Positions 13,350 to 27,107 are shown, counted from the stretch's first letter. The stretch is 64,000 nucleotides of DNA from Elysia chlorotica (GCA_003991915.1 RQTK01000540.1:240482-304481); one strand, 5' to 3'. Made by a program: numbers and translations. The notes: generated by a model from the letters alone, not told the origin.

Positions 13350-16300
13350 TTAGACACCCGGGCCTCGTCCTGTGATGGGCCACACACACTCCACTAGCTG
13401 GTCTCTGACACCCACAATCCAGTTGTACATGTTCACTGTTGGGTCGCAATGGCCTGGGATGAGCCACACTTGATCCCCAACCTGTACACGAGCAGAAATT
13501 TTACAATTGTAATATATGTTGGCCAAATATAAATTTTTATATGTGAAAAAGGTCATTGAAGAGTCCACAGAGATTCTACTTGAAATGAACAAATTATTTG
13601 ATAGTCACTCCAGAAAGAGAGGAAGCTGTGAAGGGAGAGGAAGAGGGTGTGTGTGTGTGGGTGGGTGTGAGAGGAAGAAAGAGAGGGAAAGAGGGAGTTG
13701 AGTTGAGTTGAGTTGGTTTAACGTCCAACATCGGCACTATATAGGCGATATTGTGGACGGGCCCCAAGATTGATGTCTGACAATTGTATGTGCTGCTACA
13801 CACGAGACAGGGCGGGGATACCATGACTCCTGTCTCAGTCCTTCACATTAAACTGACACTAACCCAACCAGTAGGGAGCGCAATCGCCAGGGCTCGAACC
13901 CGTATCTTTTGCGTTGGAAGCCCATGTTCTACCCCAGGACCACCGCGTCCCCCGGAAAAGAGGGAGACGGACAGAGAGACAGTCAGCCACACATAGAGAC
14001 AAAGAGATACAGACAAACAGGCAGTTGGATACAAGGCTCAATGTGTAATAATTGACAATATTATTAATATAAATAATAATAATATTTAATGTTGAGATTT
14101 GCTGACACACAAACCTTTTGGGTTGTAGATTCACTTTAACTTTTACAGCTATACATCCATTGATTTTACAAATAAAATTATGAATACATTTATCATGTAC
14201 ATAATGAATAGCATCATAATATCCCTTACCTTGAGATTTCCACTAGGCCTTACAATACCATGTTCATCACCTCCATTAAAGAATGATAGATCACTGGATC
14301 CATAAATCTGCAACCGAAGAAAAAAAAAATCCATGCATCACATTCACCACTGAAACTTATAACAAATAACTCAGCAAGTCTGACAATTCAGTGAAGAAAT
14401 GTATCGCCTTCCAGTCTATAACAATTTTTCTTAAATTAAAAATTCAAGGATAAAATCACTGTATGGCATCCCATTGAGGATTCTCATTCAATTAAATACA
14501 CATGTGCATGTTTTTTGCCACCACACCCTAAATACCTGACTCAAGCAGGAAACCCTTGTCAGAAAAAGACTATTAAAAAATCATGTAAAGTATTGAAGAT
14601 GATACTTGATCAAAAGGCTCAAATCTATTATGTACTCGATTATTTTACACTGCATCATTTAAGTTGCCTTGTAAGCTAAGCCTTTGCAGATGCTTTGCCT
14701 TGACACTAATGGTTAATATACTAAGTGTAAAGATGTGAACTGAAAGTATGTCATAATAGAGCCATGATAAAAATTCCAGAAATAATACTGATACAGCTTA
14801 AATTAAATTTAATATGCTCAGTTTGTTTTCCACTATACATGTCTTGTTTGAGATTTAGATAGGTTCTTGAGAATGTGCATAGTAATAAAGAAAACTATCT
14901 TTGTTTGGTTTGAAAGCTGAGAACACTTTCATCCTTGTCATCACTTTTTCAGTGATTTTAAGAGTGAACTAGTTACTTTTTAATTCTAGGTTCTATCCGA
15001 ATATTATAGTCATGTCATGATACTTGTACAAAAATTTAAACAGTGAAAATCTAATAATTTTAAATGGCCTTGTTTATGCAATAATTATGATTAGTTTATT
15101 ATTTATTCAGCAAAAGTAAAAAAAAATCTACCTTTGGTACACCAGAGTCCAAACTAACAGCCTTCAGTCCTGCATCCAGAATGGCTCTGTTTCCTGGCTG
15201 AAAAGGAAGGAAAACAAGACCTGAGTATTTTTTTTATAAATAAATAGCATTTGCAGTAGTTAATTTGGAATTGTAACATTCAATTCCCAGTTCCAAACAT
15301 ATGGGATGGTATTTAATTATCTTTCTTGCCTTCATGTCAGTGTCATCCACACAATGTTTACAGTTATATTTATTTTTAGTAATTTTTACTCCAATCATTA
15401 ATAAAACCATATCAGGTTTTAAAATAATCTGTATGTAAGAGAGAAATTGTAAATCTTGTGGATTGAAATATATATTTTTTTTTTAATTCTTCATCATTCT
15501 TTGAGAAACAGTAGTTATGGCATTTAAAGGTGCATCTATATTCACTTTAGCTTGCTCCTTAATATATTAAAAATAAGTGACCCAAACGAGTTATAGACTT
15601 GAATGGTATATGTTACATCTGTGATACTGTAGCACATAATAGTCTTAGTAGATATTTTGCAATAATAATAATAATAATAATAAAAGAAGAAGAAGAAGAA
15701 GAAGAAGAAGAAGAAGAAGAAGAAGAAGAAGAAGAAGAAGAAGAAGAAGAAGAAGAAGAAGAAGAAGAAGAAGAAGAAGAAGAAGAAGAAGAAGAAGAAG
15801 AAGAAGAAGAAGAAGAAGAAGAAGAAGAAGAAGAAGAAGAAGAATCATCATCATAATAAAAATAATATTAGTGCACTATTTTTGTTATAGCGCATAACCA
15901 CCACTATACTGTAGACTGTACTCCATGAGTTTTTTCTTACAAATATTTGATTATCTCTTATATTTTCACCATCATACCATCACACTCTGAACTGTAGCCA
16001 ACACAAACAAGGAGTGCGCAAAGTCTGAGACTGGTTGACCAGATTCATCCAAGTTCTTGGAATAATCCACATCCATGAAAACATAGGAACCTTTTGACAT
16101 GTTAAGGTATATTCGCCAAATCCAACAAACAAACAAAAATACAATAATCATACAGTTTACCATAAACAAAACAGGAAATAATCTACTTAATCAGTTGTCT
16201 CTTAAATCTAAAAATAAATGTAAAGTTTTCATAATCATATTCCTATTAATAAAGGCTTGGGTTTTAAGATTAAACTTTGCATTCACATTGAATTTAAATC

Positions 16301-18104
16301 TTTAAGTGTAGAAGGAGTAGCTTAGAAATGCTTTTAAAAAAAGGGCCCTTCATAACACATAGTCTTCGTTTTTTATTATGTACAAGGACTGTATACAGTG
16401 CACAAATGGGTTGTTTTTTGTTTTTTTTTTTATCTAAGTATTGTCTGTTAATATTGGTTTTATTGGCCATTAAAAATTTAAACACATGCTGCATATCATC
16501 TCATCCAGACAAATTATTTTTCATGATCAAGCTACAAAACTGATTTCTTTTCAGTAATATACTGTTACTATAAGATTCATTTTAAACAATCGTTTCTATA
16601 AAAAATTTAAAAAAAAATTCAAATTTAAAAAATAATTAATAAGATAAGATAAGCCTTTATTATCCCATAGACATTGGATATAATTTAACAAAGTCAATAG
16701 ATTTATGAGAAAGAAAAAAAAAAAGTTTGCCTACATATGTAACACTCTTGCAATTATACATTTTCAGACATACATATTATTAAAAAAAAATTTTTTCTAT
16801 ACATATCTGCAAACATACATATATCAATACAAACACAAGTTAACTAAGAATGGAAATTTTGTAGCAGTCTGAGGGAGGCTGGAACAAACGAGTTTTTATA
16901 TTTGAAGTATAGAAAGGATATTGGCTGAACTTCTGTGAAGATTCCACTTGCGGCTTCATGCTCAAATGTACCAGTGCCACCACCAGTGATGTACTTACAC
17001 TCAATGGCATTCTCTTTTAACACCTGTGAAAAGACAAGTTTAAAATTCTCTTTTCATTGAATCATCGCACTCTATTTTTGGAAGCAACTAAAATATTACA
17101 AAGAGATTGAAGATTTGATAATGCTCAAACTCAAAGGCAAGTTTAAAATTCTATCTTATTGAATCATTGCAATCTATTTTTGCAATGGAACTAAAAAGTC
17201 TTAAAAAAAAAAAGAGATTGGAGAGACATTGGTATTGTGACTGTCCAAACAATATAAATTTGAGTGCTTGCCTGAAGAGCCTTTTTAGATTTTTCCACTA
17301 CCAAATCAACAGCAGCCTTTTTCTCAGTTATGGTGCGAATGTGCTGATTCCATCTGGAAAGAAGACACAAGCAAAAATACATACAGTAATATTTGTGAGA
17401 GAGTCATGTTTTAGACAAAGTGGGTTTTTTTTGTTGTTTTTTTTTTATCCTTACTCATGGATTGTTTGCACTTGCATTCTCTGATATGATACTTTAATCT
17501 CTAATGAGATGAAAAAAAGGAAAAAAAGTATATGCATACCAACAAAAATATAAATATATAATATATACAAAAAGTAACTAGAGCTCGGTTTTACCTTTGT
17601 ATGCATATTTTTGTCATTAATTCTTTAAGTCCCATACGAAAATATATAATATATACAAAAAGTAACTAGAGCTCGGTTTTACCTTTGTATGCATATATTT
17701 TTGTCATTAATTCTTTAAGTCCCATATCCATATCCTTTCAGTAAACTTATTTGTGCCATATGATTTCATACGAGTTACATTATCTTAAATGTACAAAGCT
17801 AAACCTTACATAGTTTAGGTAATATTTTCAGTGACACTGATTTGGATCAATTGCATCAAAAAGATAACCAAGCAGAGGCAGAACCCTGACCATGATAATA
17901 AGGGAAGACCACGTACACATATCTTCAATTGGAATATTTTAATTGATCTGGAGTACAATCAAGACATAAATAAATTAATTAAGTAATTACTAAATAAATA
18001 AATAAATAGAAACATAGAAACATAGACAGATAGATGTCTAGATAGATGGATAGAAAGTGTGAGAGAGATAGAGAGAGGGAGGAGAGAAAGGAAGAGAGAA
18101 AGAC

Positions 18105-18164
<60 letters not shown>

Positions 18165-20875
18165 TGAGACAGAGAGACAGTGACAGAAACTGAGAGACAG
18201 ACATAAAAGAGAGAAACAGATAGAGTCAGAATCAAGGTCCATACAACACATGAGGCTAAGATAGAACACCTACCCATTATAACACTGTAAACCTTTAAAT
18301 GTTACATTTGGTAGAGCTTGTACTTTTTGAGCCAGTTTCACAACATCTTCTCCTGGCTCAACACCAGCCCTGGAGACAGGATGTTATAAAAATAAAATTG
18401 TAAATAACATATTTCCCAAATTTCAGAATATGTTTCATTACACATTGAGATCTGTATTTCAAATTATATCAACCAACTTAACTAATTACATAAAAGTTTT
18501 TGCCACCCTTTGAGGATTTAGGGATTTTACCAACTTGAACATAGATCTATGTCTATAAGATATTATAAGGGGATTAAACGTGATCTTTTGTTTATCATCA
18601 ACTTTTAGTACTGAAAACTTCAAAATCAGCATCTACACAACTACTCAACAGCCGAAGAAAGCATGCATCTTTCACTACATGACATTGGGCCGAAAAAAAG
18701 CCCATATGACGCTGGATCAATAACAACAATAACAATATAGTCCTATACCAATAATCGGTAGGCTACACCTTCAAAATGGCGAAAGTGTAAATCTCACCTG
18801 TCTTGTCCTACGTTGACTTCTACCACAAGGTCAAGGTTTACTCCGAATTTGGCTGCAGCCGAGCTCAAATCTTCAATGTTGCCCTCACTGTCCACGCACA
18901 GAGATATTTTGGCACACTTGGCAAGGCTTGCAACTCGCAGGAGCTTGGACTGCCCAACCACCTATCGTATAGAGAAAAAAAATACATATTAGAGACAACT
19001 AGGGTAAATCATGCACAAGTCGCCAATATAAAGTTAGATCTTAAACTCTCTACTCACACAAAAAAATCACTCCATATTGACTTTTTCATCGTTGAATTAA
19101 GTTGTTTATATCTGGTTTTAGAAATGTTAGGGTTATAACTTTTGTCAACCTGTTAAAGTGCATTTGGCATTTTTCACACGATATAAATCACTCAAAAAGT
19201 CATAATCCTGACTTGTGCTGGATTCACCATGACTGCTTCACATATTTAAGCCTTTTAAAAACAATCATGTATGATCTTTAAAACTCTTTGTTTATTACAC
19301 ATTAACACAAAAATTTAGACAATATATAGGAAAAATAACGAATTGTTTACAGTATGTTGCATCAAGAAATAAATTAAGTCAGACTAATGTCAAAATGCAA
19401 GTGACATATAGTACTTTTTAGTAGTAAACGTAAAAATGAGCTGATAGATCATTAGAAACGTGTGTGCAATAGCAGAGAGAAGAAAATAAAACAGTTTTTA
19501 AAGATTATTTCAAAAGTAGCAAAAATGACGTATGCAAACATTTTAGCAGTGAAATGCAATTTCAATGATCTACTGTAATTTAAAATTTTGATTTAAAAAA
19601 TAAACACCAAGTCATGAAAATATAACAATTTTTTTAATGGACTTTACTTAAAACTCATATTCCAAATATCTTAATATAAAATAATCTACTCACCTGATTT
19701 GAGATAAAGATGTCGTGAATCCCTCCCTCTACCATTGCTTCTATCTACTCACTTGATTTGAGATAAAGATATCATGAATGCCTCCCTCTACCATTGCTTC
19801 TGCTTCAGTCAAAGTTTGACAGCAAAGACCTGTTGCACCATGTTTGAGCTGAAAAGTGAAGTAAAATTTGGGTTACTTAAATCTGAAAACCCTATTAGTT
19901 TTACATATTAAATCAAAGATAGCTCACTGTTGTCATTTGCTTCCTTTGCCTCTTCTTTTTTCTACACATACCGGAAAAAACAAAACCTCGACAACAGTAT
20001 TAAATACAAAATTTTAGAACTAAGTACTATTATGTTGAAGACAATGAAAAATGAAGTCAAACTTCACCTGTAACTGACCCAACATTGGGCATTTATGAGC
20101 TTTAGCATGTGGACGATAGTTAACACCAGGGTACTTTTTCATGATCTCCTGCATCTTCTTGAGGTTGGCTTCCAGTTTGTCAAGATAAACAAGCAGAGCT
20201 GGAGTTTCACATTTGCTGACCGCATTTCCGATGCTACAGAGTGTCTGTGAATAAAAAAGAAACTTATTTTTTCAAAAATAATAAATATACAAGCTGTATT
20301 ATTATTTCTGGCCAATTGCACTGATCTAGACAATTATAAGATATAATGTATTTATTATAGGATATTAAAAATAAAAACTACATATAAAAATAGATAAATT
20401 TACCAGAATAAGAGCTTAGCAGTTTCAGCAAACCCATTTTAACCCCAAGGATTTTTTGTTTTTTTATGATAAAATTCAAAAGATTTTTTTTTAAGCTAGA
20501 GAATAATAAATGTTCTATGTTGCAAAATATGAGGCATAACAATTGCAATGCCACAATACTCAAACATATCCCTGGAGAGCAATAGCATAGCTTTCTAGAT
20601 GTGATTGCAATCTAACATGATCTGGTGACCCTAAAAGCCTCTACAAAATAAACCTTGCAAAATACTAGAATTAATACTTTCAACAACAATAATAATACCT
20701 GCCAAAATCTTTATTTCTGAATAGCTTTGTATCAAAACTTTTGTGAGAGAATTAAGAATTGTGCATGCTTCAGATTAAAATACAAGTATGTCTTTTTAAA
20801 TTAACATGAAAACAACTTTGTGTTTTATTTTTTCATGTTTTTTTCCTAAAAAATAATCACCTTGAAGGACATCAT
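13350..20875 (-). CDS. D-threonine aldolase / D-serine dehydratase family enzyme, 11 exons, 371 aa
   Basis: Exons: 20861-20875 (MMSFK), 20068-20244, 19753-19848, 18798-18961, 18274-18369, 17272-17353, 16922-17023, 15984-16091, 15132-15197, 14230-14307, 13350-13481. It is a fold-type III (alanine-racemase-like barrel) PLP enzyme. The Schiff-base lysine is expected at Lys53 in RPHAKAHK. Later motifs are ITGGGTGTFEHEAASG, GSYVFMDVDY and AGLKAVSLDSG. The C-terminal metal site is in PGHCDPTVNMYN (His339, Asp341). It would cleave D-threonine or dehydrate D-serine in the cytosol; which one is unclear. The length fits the family (about 375 aa). The start is the Met pair in a 42-bp exon preceded by a splice acceptor, so a 5' UTR exon should lie further upstream. 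Two introns are non-canonical and one donor is duplicated. The exon 15984-16091 may end at 15978 instead, since both donors are in phase. Confidence 0.88.
13688..13966 (-). mobile_element. SINE family A with target-site duplication
   Basis: This antisense copy runs from 13698 to 13956. It begins with a GAGTT-repeat tail, passes through TTTAACGTCCAACATCGGCA and ends in the B-box complement GGGCTCGAACCC. It is flanked by AAAGAGGGAG at 13688-13697 and 13957-13966. It lies in the last intron of the aldolase-like gene. The apparent reading frames across it are translations of the SINE. Confidence 0.85.
15661..15858. repeat. (AAT)n-(AGA)n microsatellite
   Basis: About 20 bp of AAT units are followed by an almost perfect run of about 160 bp of AGA units, ending in ATC. 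It sits in an intron of the aldolase-like gene. The long poly-Glu and poly-Leu frames across it are artefacts. The purine strand is the plus strand. Confidence 0.95.
16092..16921 (-). other. U12-type (minor spliceosome) intron, AT-AA termini
   Basis: On the minus strand the exon ending ...EVQP is followed directly by ATATCCTTTC, a perfect U12 5' splice site. The branch-site-like TACCTTAAC lies 10 nt before codon GGT, which resumes GSYVFMDVDY. Keeping the conserved EVQP-GSYVF reading needs phase 0 and cleavage after AA. Using the adjacent AG would shift the frame. No GT donor in the right phase exists near EVQP. Confidence 0.75.
16640..16908 (-). mobile_element. 3' end of a LINE-like retrotransposon
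   Basis: Read on the minus strand, the frame encodes KYKNSFVPASLRLL, resembling the extreme C-terminus of LINE ORF2 proteins. A stop and an AT-rich 3' UTR follow, then GGGATAATAAAGGC and a short TTATC-repeat tail. It is strongly 5'-truncated and lies wholly within the U12 intron, beginning about 13 bp after the splice site. The family was not determined. Confidence 0.55.
17024..17271 (-). other. GC-AG intron
   Basis: The exon ends ...KKALQ with CTTCAG followed by GCAAGC. The acceptor TTCACAG precedes VLKENAIECKYITGGG. Both sides are phase 0 and the joined protein matches the family. No GT donor in phase lies nearby. A CAG-GCAAG context is typical of functional GC donors read by U1. Confidence 0.75.
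17549..17730. repeat. 88-bp tandem duplication in an intron
   Basis: The block containing AGTAACTAGAGCTCGGTTTT and the following CATTAATTCTTTAAGTCCCA occurs twice, 88 bp apart (for example GAGCTC at 17581 and 17669). The copies are nearly identical, so the duplication is recent. It contains no splice site. A looser duplication of TTTAAAATTCT-type sequence lies at about 17036-17190. Confidence 0.8.
18058..18230. repeat. (GA)n microsatellite
   Basis: A GA-rich tract, pure over about 18113-18158 and flanked by GACA/GAAA variants, lies in an intron of the aldolase-like gene. The Ser/Leu-rich frames here are artefacts. Confidence 0.9.
19686..19803. repeat. 59-bp tandem duplication including a splice donor
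   Basis: The unit beginning CTACTCAC(C/T)TGATTTGAGA occurs at 19686 and 19745 with a handful of differences. On the minus strand both copies hold the end of the exon (...HDIFISNQ) and a GTGAGT donor. The gene-proximal copy is CAA-GTGAGT and the distal copy CAG-GTGAGT. Using the distal one adds 59 nt and brings an immediate in-frame stop. Confidence 0.9.
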
Positions 20876-21169
20876 CCTGAGTTGAACTTCTCTCCTGTGG
20901 GAGTAGAAAAAATGAAGATACTTTAACCTTGACCTCTATAATAACATTGGGGTTATCATCAATTGCAAAATAAAGAGCAACAGCCACTAATTAGGGCGAC
21001 ACATCAACCATAGAATGTGCTGCCAGTGCCAGTCTCCCAGGCTAGTACACACTTCTTAAAAGGTGTTGCTGTAAAGCCACTTTGTTCTGAAAAGAATAAA
21101 TCACTACAATTTTTCATGATGATTATTTAAAAAATTGTAAAGCAGATACAAAATACAGTTTTCTCCTAG

Positions 21170-21360
21170 GCCTTAAGAAAGTTCCTATAAGGTAACGGGA
21201 TCCAAGAGAAAGATACCCTGAACTTAAAACCTATCACATAGTTATACTGACACCGTCCCGACCAATGTGGAAAAACATGTCCGCCACAGCCGGGCATTAA
21301 TCCGAACTTCCCGTTTTAGAAGCAGATGCTCTAAACGCAGCACTCAAGCGACCCTTATCT
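21170..21360 (-). mobile_element. Degenerate SINE-like element
   Basis: It shows the antisense body motif ATACTGACACCGTCCCGACC shared with other SINEs in the window, and a decayed tRNA-like head. The start (CCTTAAGAAAGTTCCT) resembles the copy at 49425, so both may belong to a second subfamily. No clean target-site duplication was found. Confidence 0.55.
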
Positions 21361-21539
21361 TATTATAAAACCATTGTAGGGCTTTTGATTTGTACTCATG
21401 AATATAACTTATGAGACAAATCTGTTGCAGTTCTATGCCTCTTTCCACAAAATGAGTACATGACAGGTCCTCTCTTATCTACAGCATCTCATTAGTTACC
21501 AGAGAGGATCCTATACAGCAAAGGGTGCCAGGGTTGGTT

Positions 21540-21865
21540 AGTTTTGTTTCGTTTTTAAGCCTCTGAAGCTTCTGTGGAACATTGGGTCATACCAATTCCT
21601 TTCCAACAGACTCGATTCTGACTACGTGACTGGTCCTCTTCAGCTCAACCACTATCTGCTTATTAATCTCTGCTTCCATGTTACGCCACCAAGTCTGCTT
21701 GGGGCAGCCGACATTTCCTTTTTCTTCTAAAGGTATTACACTTCAGGGCTTGCCTTGTGTTGTTGGATACAAGCTTTTGAAGTGTGTGGCCTATCCAGCC
21801 CCATTTACGCTTTCTTAACTCCACCTTGATAGTTGTTTGAGACGACTTCAAGCCATCTAACAATT
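21540..21865 (-). pseudogene. LINE ORF2 C-terminal fragment
   Basis: The frame reads RKWGWIGHTLQK, NTRQALKCN and then WRNMEAEI. This is the usual tail of RTE-like or related LINE reverse transcriptase proteins (WxGHxLR ... ITRQALxWNPQGKR). It is decayed and has no RT catalytic domain. A sister fragment lies at 37440-37735. Confidence 0.65.
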
Positions 21866-22540
21866 AGGATGTTTCTTCGGCATCTGTTGGTGAATGCTTA
21901 CAGGGTAGTTTTTGGATACTGATCGTGGTCACATGCACTCTCTTCTCTCTGTCTTTCGTTTACGACTAATCTTTATTATTTGACTCTCTTTTTGGATCTA
22001 GATTTGATTTCATCACTAATGTTGTTTTTATTTGAAATTTAGATATTTTATCTTCATGGTCTATTTATCTGCTTTACTTTTTTTTGTAGGCTATATTTTT
22101 TTTTTATCTTTTACATGTAAAATCATAGATCTAGTGTATACGTAAAACATTTTTTCTTCTTTTTTCAATTTTATCATAATGTTGTCTGGTGAAGGCATAA
22201 GGCCGAAAGCTTACGAGATTGAATCACTTTGTATTCTTAGAGCTGCACTAGATTTTTGTGTTTATTTTGTTTTATTTTGGTCTAGTGCATTATCTAGCAC
22301 AATTCTCTACTGCTACACAGCGATTCATCATAATTGTTCACAACTAGATTCTAGAATCTAGATCTAGATCTATATAGATCTAAGTCTTAATGTCTAATCT
22401 ATGTCTAATACTTAACTGCAAAAATAGCAAGATACTTCTTTTTAAATGCGATTGTGAAGTTGTAACTTGGTCTCTATTCCTCTGAGCTTCCCATCACAGT
22501 AAGCTTACCGGTATAAATAATCATTTACCGAAATAGATCT

Positions 22541-22945
<405 letters not shown>

Positions 22946-23427
22946 CCCTCCCTCTTTCTGTCTCTGTATGTGTGTTTATGTGTGTGTCAGTGGCTTAATC
23001 GCTGACTGAAGCTGATAAGTTTAGTGATTTGAGTTTCGTTATCTTTTTTTTTTCAATCAGATTCAGAGGTTATCAGGTGAGTTCACATTCTGGAGTCAAC
23101 TGGGACATGATTCGGACATTCATGCCCATGTATAGCAGATAGATGACCGGTAAATTGATAGCTGTTGTGGTGTATAATAGTAGGTCATAGCAATTTCTCA
23201 TTGAGTTCTTTCTGAAACCTTATCAAATGATTTATTAACAATGGTGGCTTTCTCTTCCCAGTGTCTCTTCCTCTCTGGCTCGTTCTTTCTCTCTCATCCA
23301 TTCTTTCTTTCTCTCTTTTTTCCCTCTCTTTCTGTTTTTCTATCTGTATCTTTCTTTGATCCTAACATGTAGCCGTTACTATGCTGACGCGCCGTAAAAA
23401 CCAACAATTCTTTCTTCATGTTTCTCT

Positions 23428-23632
<205 letters not shown>

Positions 23633-24117
23633 AATCTGTACAATTATATTTTTATATTTTAGCCAAAGAAACACAGAGGAGTAGAAAGAGACGTTAGAGA
23701 GAAGCCATCTCATTGTTGTAGGCATTACTAATTATACATTAACCGCTCATTAGGTATAAATGTTTACACCTGTTTTAATTAATCAAACAAGTGCGCAATT
23801 AAGCCAGTAGAACCTAAATTACAAATGGAATAACCTAAATTCCTAACAAGCTTAATCAAACAGTATACAAAAAGAAGTGATCAGAACAATAACCTTAGCC
23901 GCCTCTAGAGGGATGCGACGAAGAACGTTCAAAACTGAGTTTTCCATGCGTTGATTGATGAGTGGAAGCAGGCCGTGATGGTAAAAACAGAGAGGCTTGT
24001 CTTTGTGCTTGAGATTACAATCCTAGGGAGCACTTAACGTCAATAGAGTCACAAGACGTCGAATGAGTTATAATCTAGAGGTACTCAACATTCTTTCCTT
24101 TACCTCTCATCCTCTCC

Positions 24118-24290
<173 letters not shown>

Positions 24291-24365
24291 TATCTTTCTT
24301 ATATGTAAATCTAGCTATATCATTTATATATAATTATATATTCATCTATTCATTCTGTGTATCTA

Positions 24366-24538
<173 letters not shown>

Positions 24539-25323
24539 ATCCAGCCCTGCCTTTTTGTCTCATCCTACTTATCCACCATCCACCAACCTCTCTACGCCAC
24601 CCTCAGCCTACAATACATACACAGACACACATTCCGCTGTAAATTCACTCTCAGTCGCTCATCTCAACCTTTGCCACTTTGCAAGTGTCGTCTCATCGTT
24701 TGTCACCCCTCAATCCACTGTTAACTGTTCAGTGCTGTGGGCTAATTTCTATTTCAGTACGCCAAGCCAAAACAAAACGCGGATGTAAAGATGTATCATT
24801 CATTACTGCAGGCTGGGATTATTAAACAAAAACAGAAAATGCTGCTCAGGTGACGGGATGCCTTTGTTTTCTTAACAGGAGAGCTTAAAGAAGTTTTTCT
24901 AAACCGATCATTGATGCGTTATTTTGTTTTGTTGATTTAGCCTATTTATACGGAACCGCAACTTGTTTAGGCATTTTGGTGCTAATAAACGAATAAAAAA
25001 AGACAAAATAATAATTTAAAAAAAATAAGGAAGCTTTTACAACAACAAAAAGAATCTTATCAGTAGAGTAATCGATGATCGGCAATTATTATGTGAAAAA
25101 CGTAAGATGTGAATTTGGAACTGTAGACTACTAAGAGGCGTTCTGGATTCCTTCTTGTGTTAAAAATTAAACCGTACATAGCCTGTTTGTTTATCATCAT
25201 GCCTCTGATTAGGGTCTGTGTGTGTGAGCGGTCCTGATCAAGATCTTAATAGAAAGAGAATCAAGGTAAGGAGATTCTACCATTCCTGTTATACAAATCA
25301 CTTTCTTTCAATCAGCCTTGCTT

Positions 25324-25563
<240 letters not shown>

Positions 25564-26603
25564 TGAGGAAGGGGGATGGTGCATGGATTTTTGCCCCCCC
25601 CCCCCTGGCTCGGTGTTAGTATAAAGTATAAACTGACCAGTTGAGCCAGAAGTCCCCGAACTGTCAGTGAAACAGAACGCAACATCGTCAGACACTAGGT
25701 TTTGGGACCCGTCCACAGTATACCCTTTTTAGTACTGACGTTAGACGCTATGTAACATACTCTACGGAGACCAGGACATCGGCTAAGACTCAAACCACTG
25801 ACCCATCGCTCTCAAAACAGAGCATCGATAAATTGAACTACCGCCGTTCCTCTAGATGTGCTAATGAAAATGCTGTCCTATCTATATAAACAAACAAAAA
25901 CGTCACTAGCAGCAATGTTGGAGATAGTCTTTGTTCCTTTATCTGTAAAATGTGCCTCTTGTTGTTATTATTTTTCAAGTGTCTAAAACTAGTCCTGTAA
26001 CCTGTATATCGCCACGATATAGATCTAGATCTAGGCCTTACTTTGATAATTAAGATAACGATAACGGTATGCTGTGTGTTCTATGGGCTTATAAATGTAT
26101 TAGAGTACAAAATACCATCCATCAATTGAGACTGAACGAGCTTTTCAATATTGATAGAACTTAAATAAACGTGTTTTCATTATTATTATGAACATGAAGC
26201 CTACATATTACCAGTAACAAGGCGTCTTTGTGGAGTATTTTGATAAGTTATTTTTCTGAGACTTGCATTGCTTGCTTTTCATTGATTTGATGAATAAACG
26301 TTAGCTTGCTTTTAGTTTTAGTCCAGGGCACATAATAAAGAATGTGTTCAATTCTAGAGATCCGCATCTCCTGGTGGATGCAAAGTAGTTTTAAAGGGAT
26401 GCACTAATAACATTGTCAAAGAATCTCTTCCTCCACAAAATAACCTTCACAGCAAATGCTATTTCTTTTAATCTAAACAAGTCCATTATCATTTTGCATT
26501 CCCAGTAAATTTCTAAGAAGAAATTTTTAAAAAGAAATAATTATAATTATATTCTCTATTGTGCAAAGGTATCATGTGTTTCAAAGAAAGAAAATAATAC
26601 ATG

Positions 26604-26605
26604 AA

Positions 26606-26670
<65 letters not shown>

Positions 26671-26701
26671 CAGAGAGACAGACAAACAGATAGAGAGAGA
26701 C

Positions 26702-26788
<87 letters not shown>

Positions 26789-26825
26789 TAAACAGGCAGA
26801 GAAAGAAAGAAAGAGAGAGAGAGAA
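26604..26825. repeat. (GA)n-(CAGA)n microsatellite
   Basis: Purine-rich GA then CAGA units, the reverse-complement type of the 24118 array. Coding frames through it are artefacts. Confidence 0.95.
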
Positions 26826-27106
26826 TATGAGATAAGAAAAAGAATTATGTTAAGCATATTATTAATTTTCTACAAGACATTCTCTTTTAGCCTATCTTCC
26901 TATTCCTGTAAAGTGAAGAACAAACAAATAAAAACACACTCATAGACATACAGACAAAAGACAGATCTGATTATTAGTTTTGATTAGGTTGCACTATTTC
27001 TCAGAAAAACAGTCCCTTACTAACGAAATATTTATATCACTATAATTTAGGAAAGTAATATAGAAGCTGGCACAAAAGAGTCAAGAGGTGTGTAGAAAAA
27101 TGAGAA

Positions 27107-27107
<1 letters not shown>

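Noticed and set aside
13784..14134. Frames overlapping on both strands near 13.9 kb
   Set aside because: They lie in a SINE with target-site duplication and a GA/ACAG tract. The B-box lies inside the frame.
15599..15856. Open frame of 85 codons, poly-Glu
   Set aside because: It is a translation of an (AGA)n microsatellite inside an intron.
13350..20875. Idea that the aldolase-like gene is a pseudogene because no GT donor follows EVQP and a LINE tail sits there
   Set aside because: ATATCCTTTC is a proper U12 donor and the downstream exon resumes the conserved frame. All other exons are intact.
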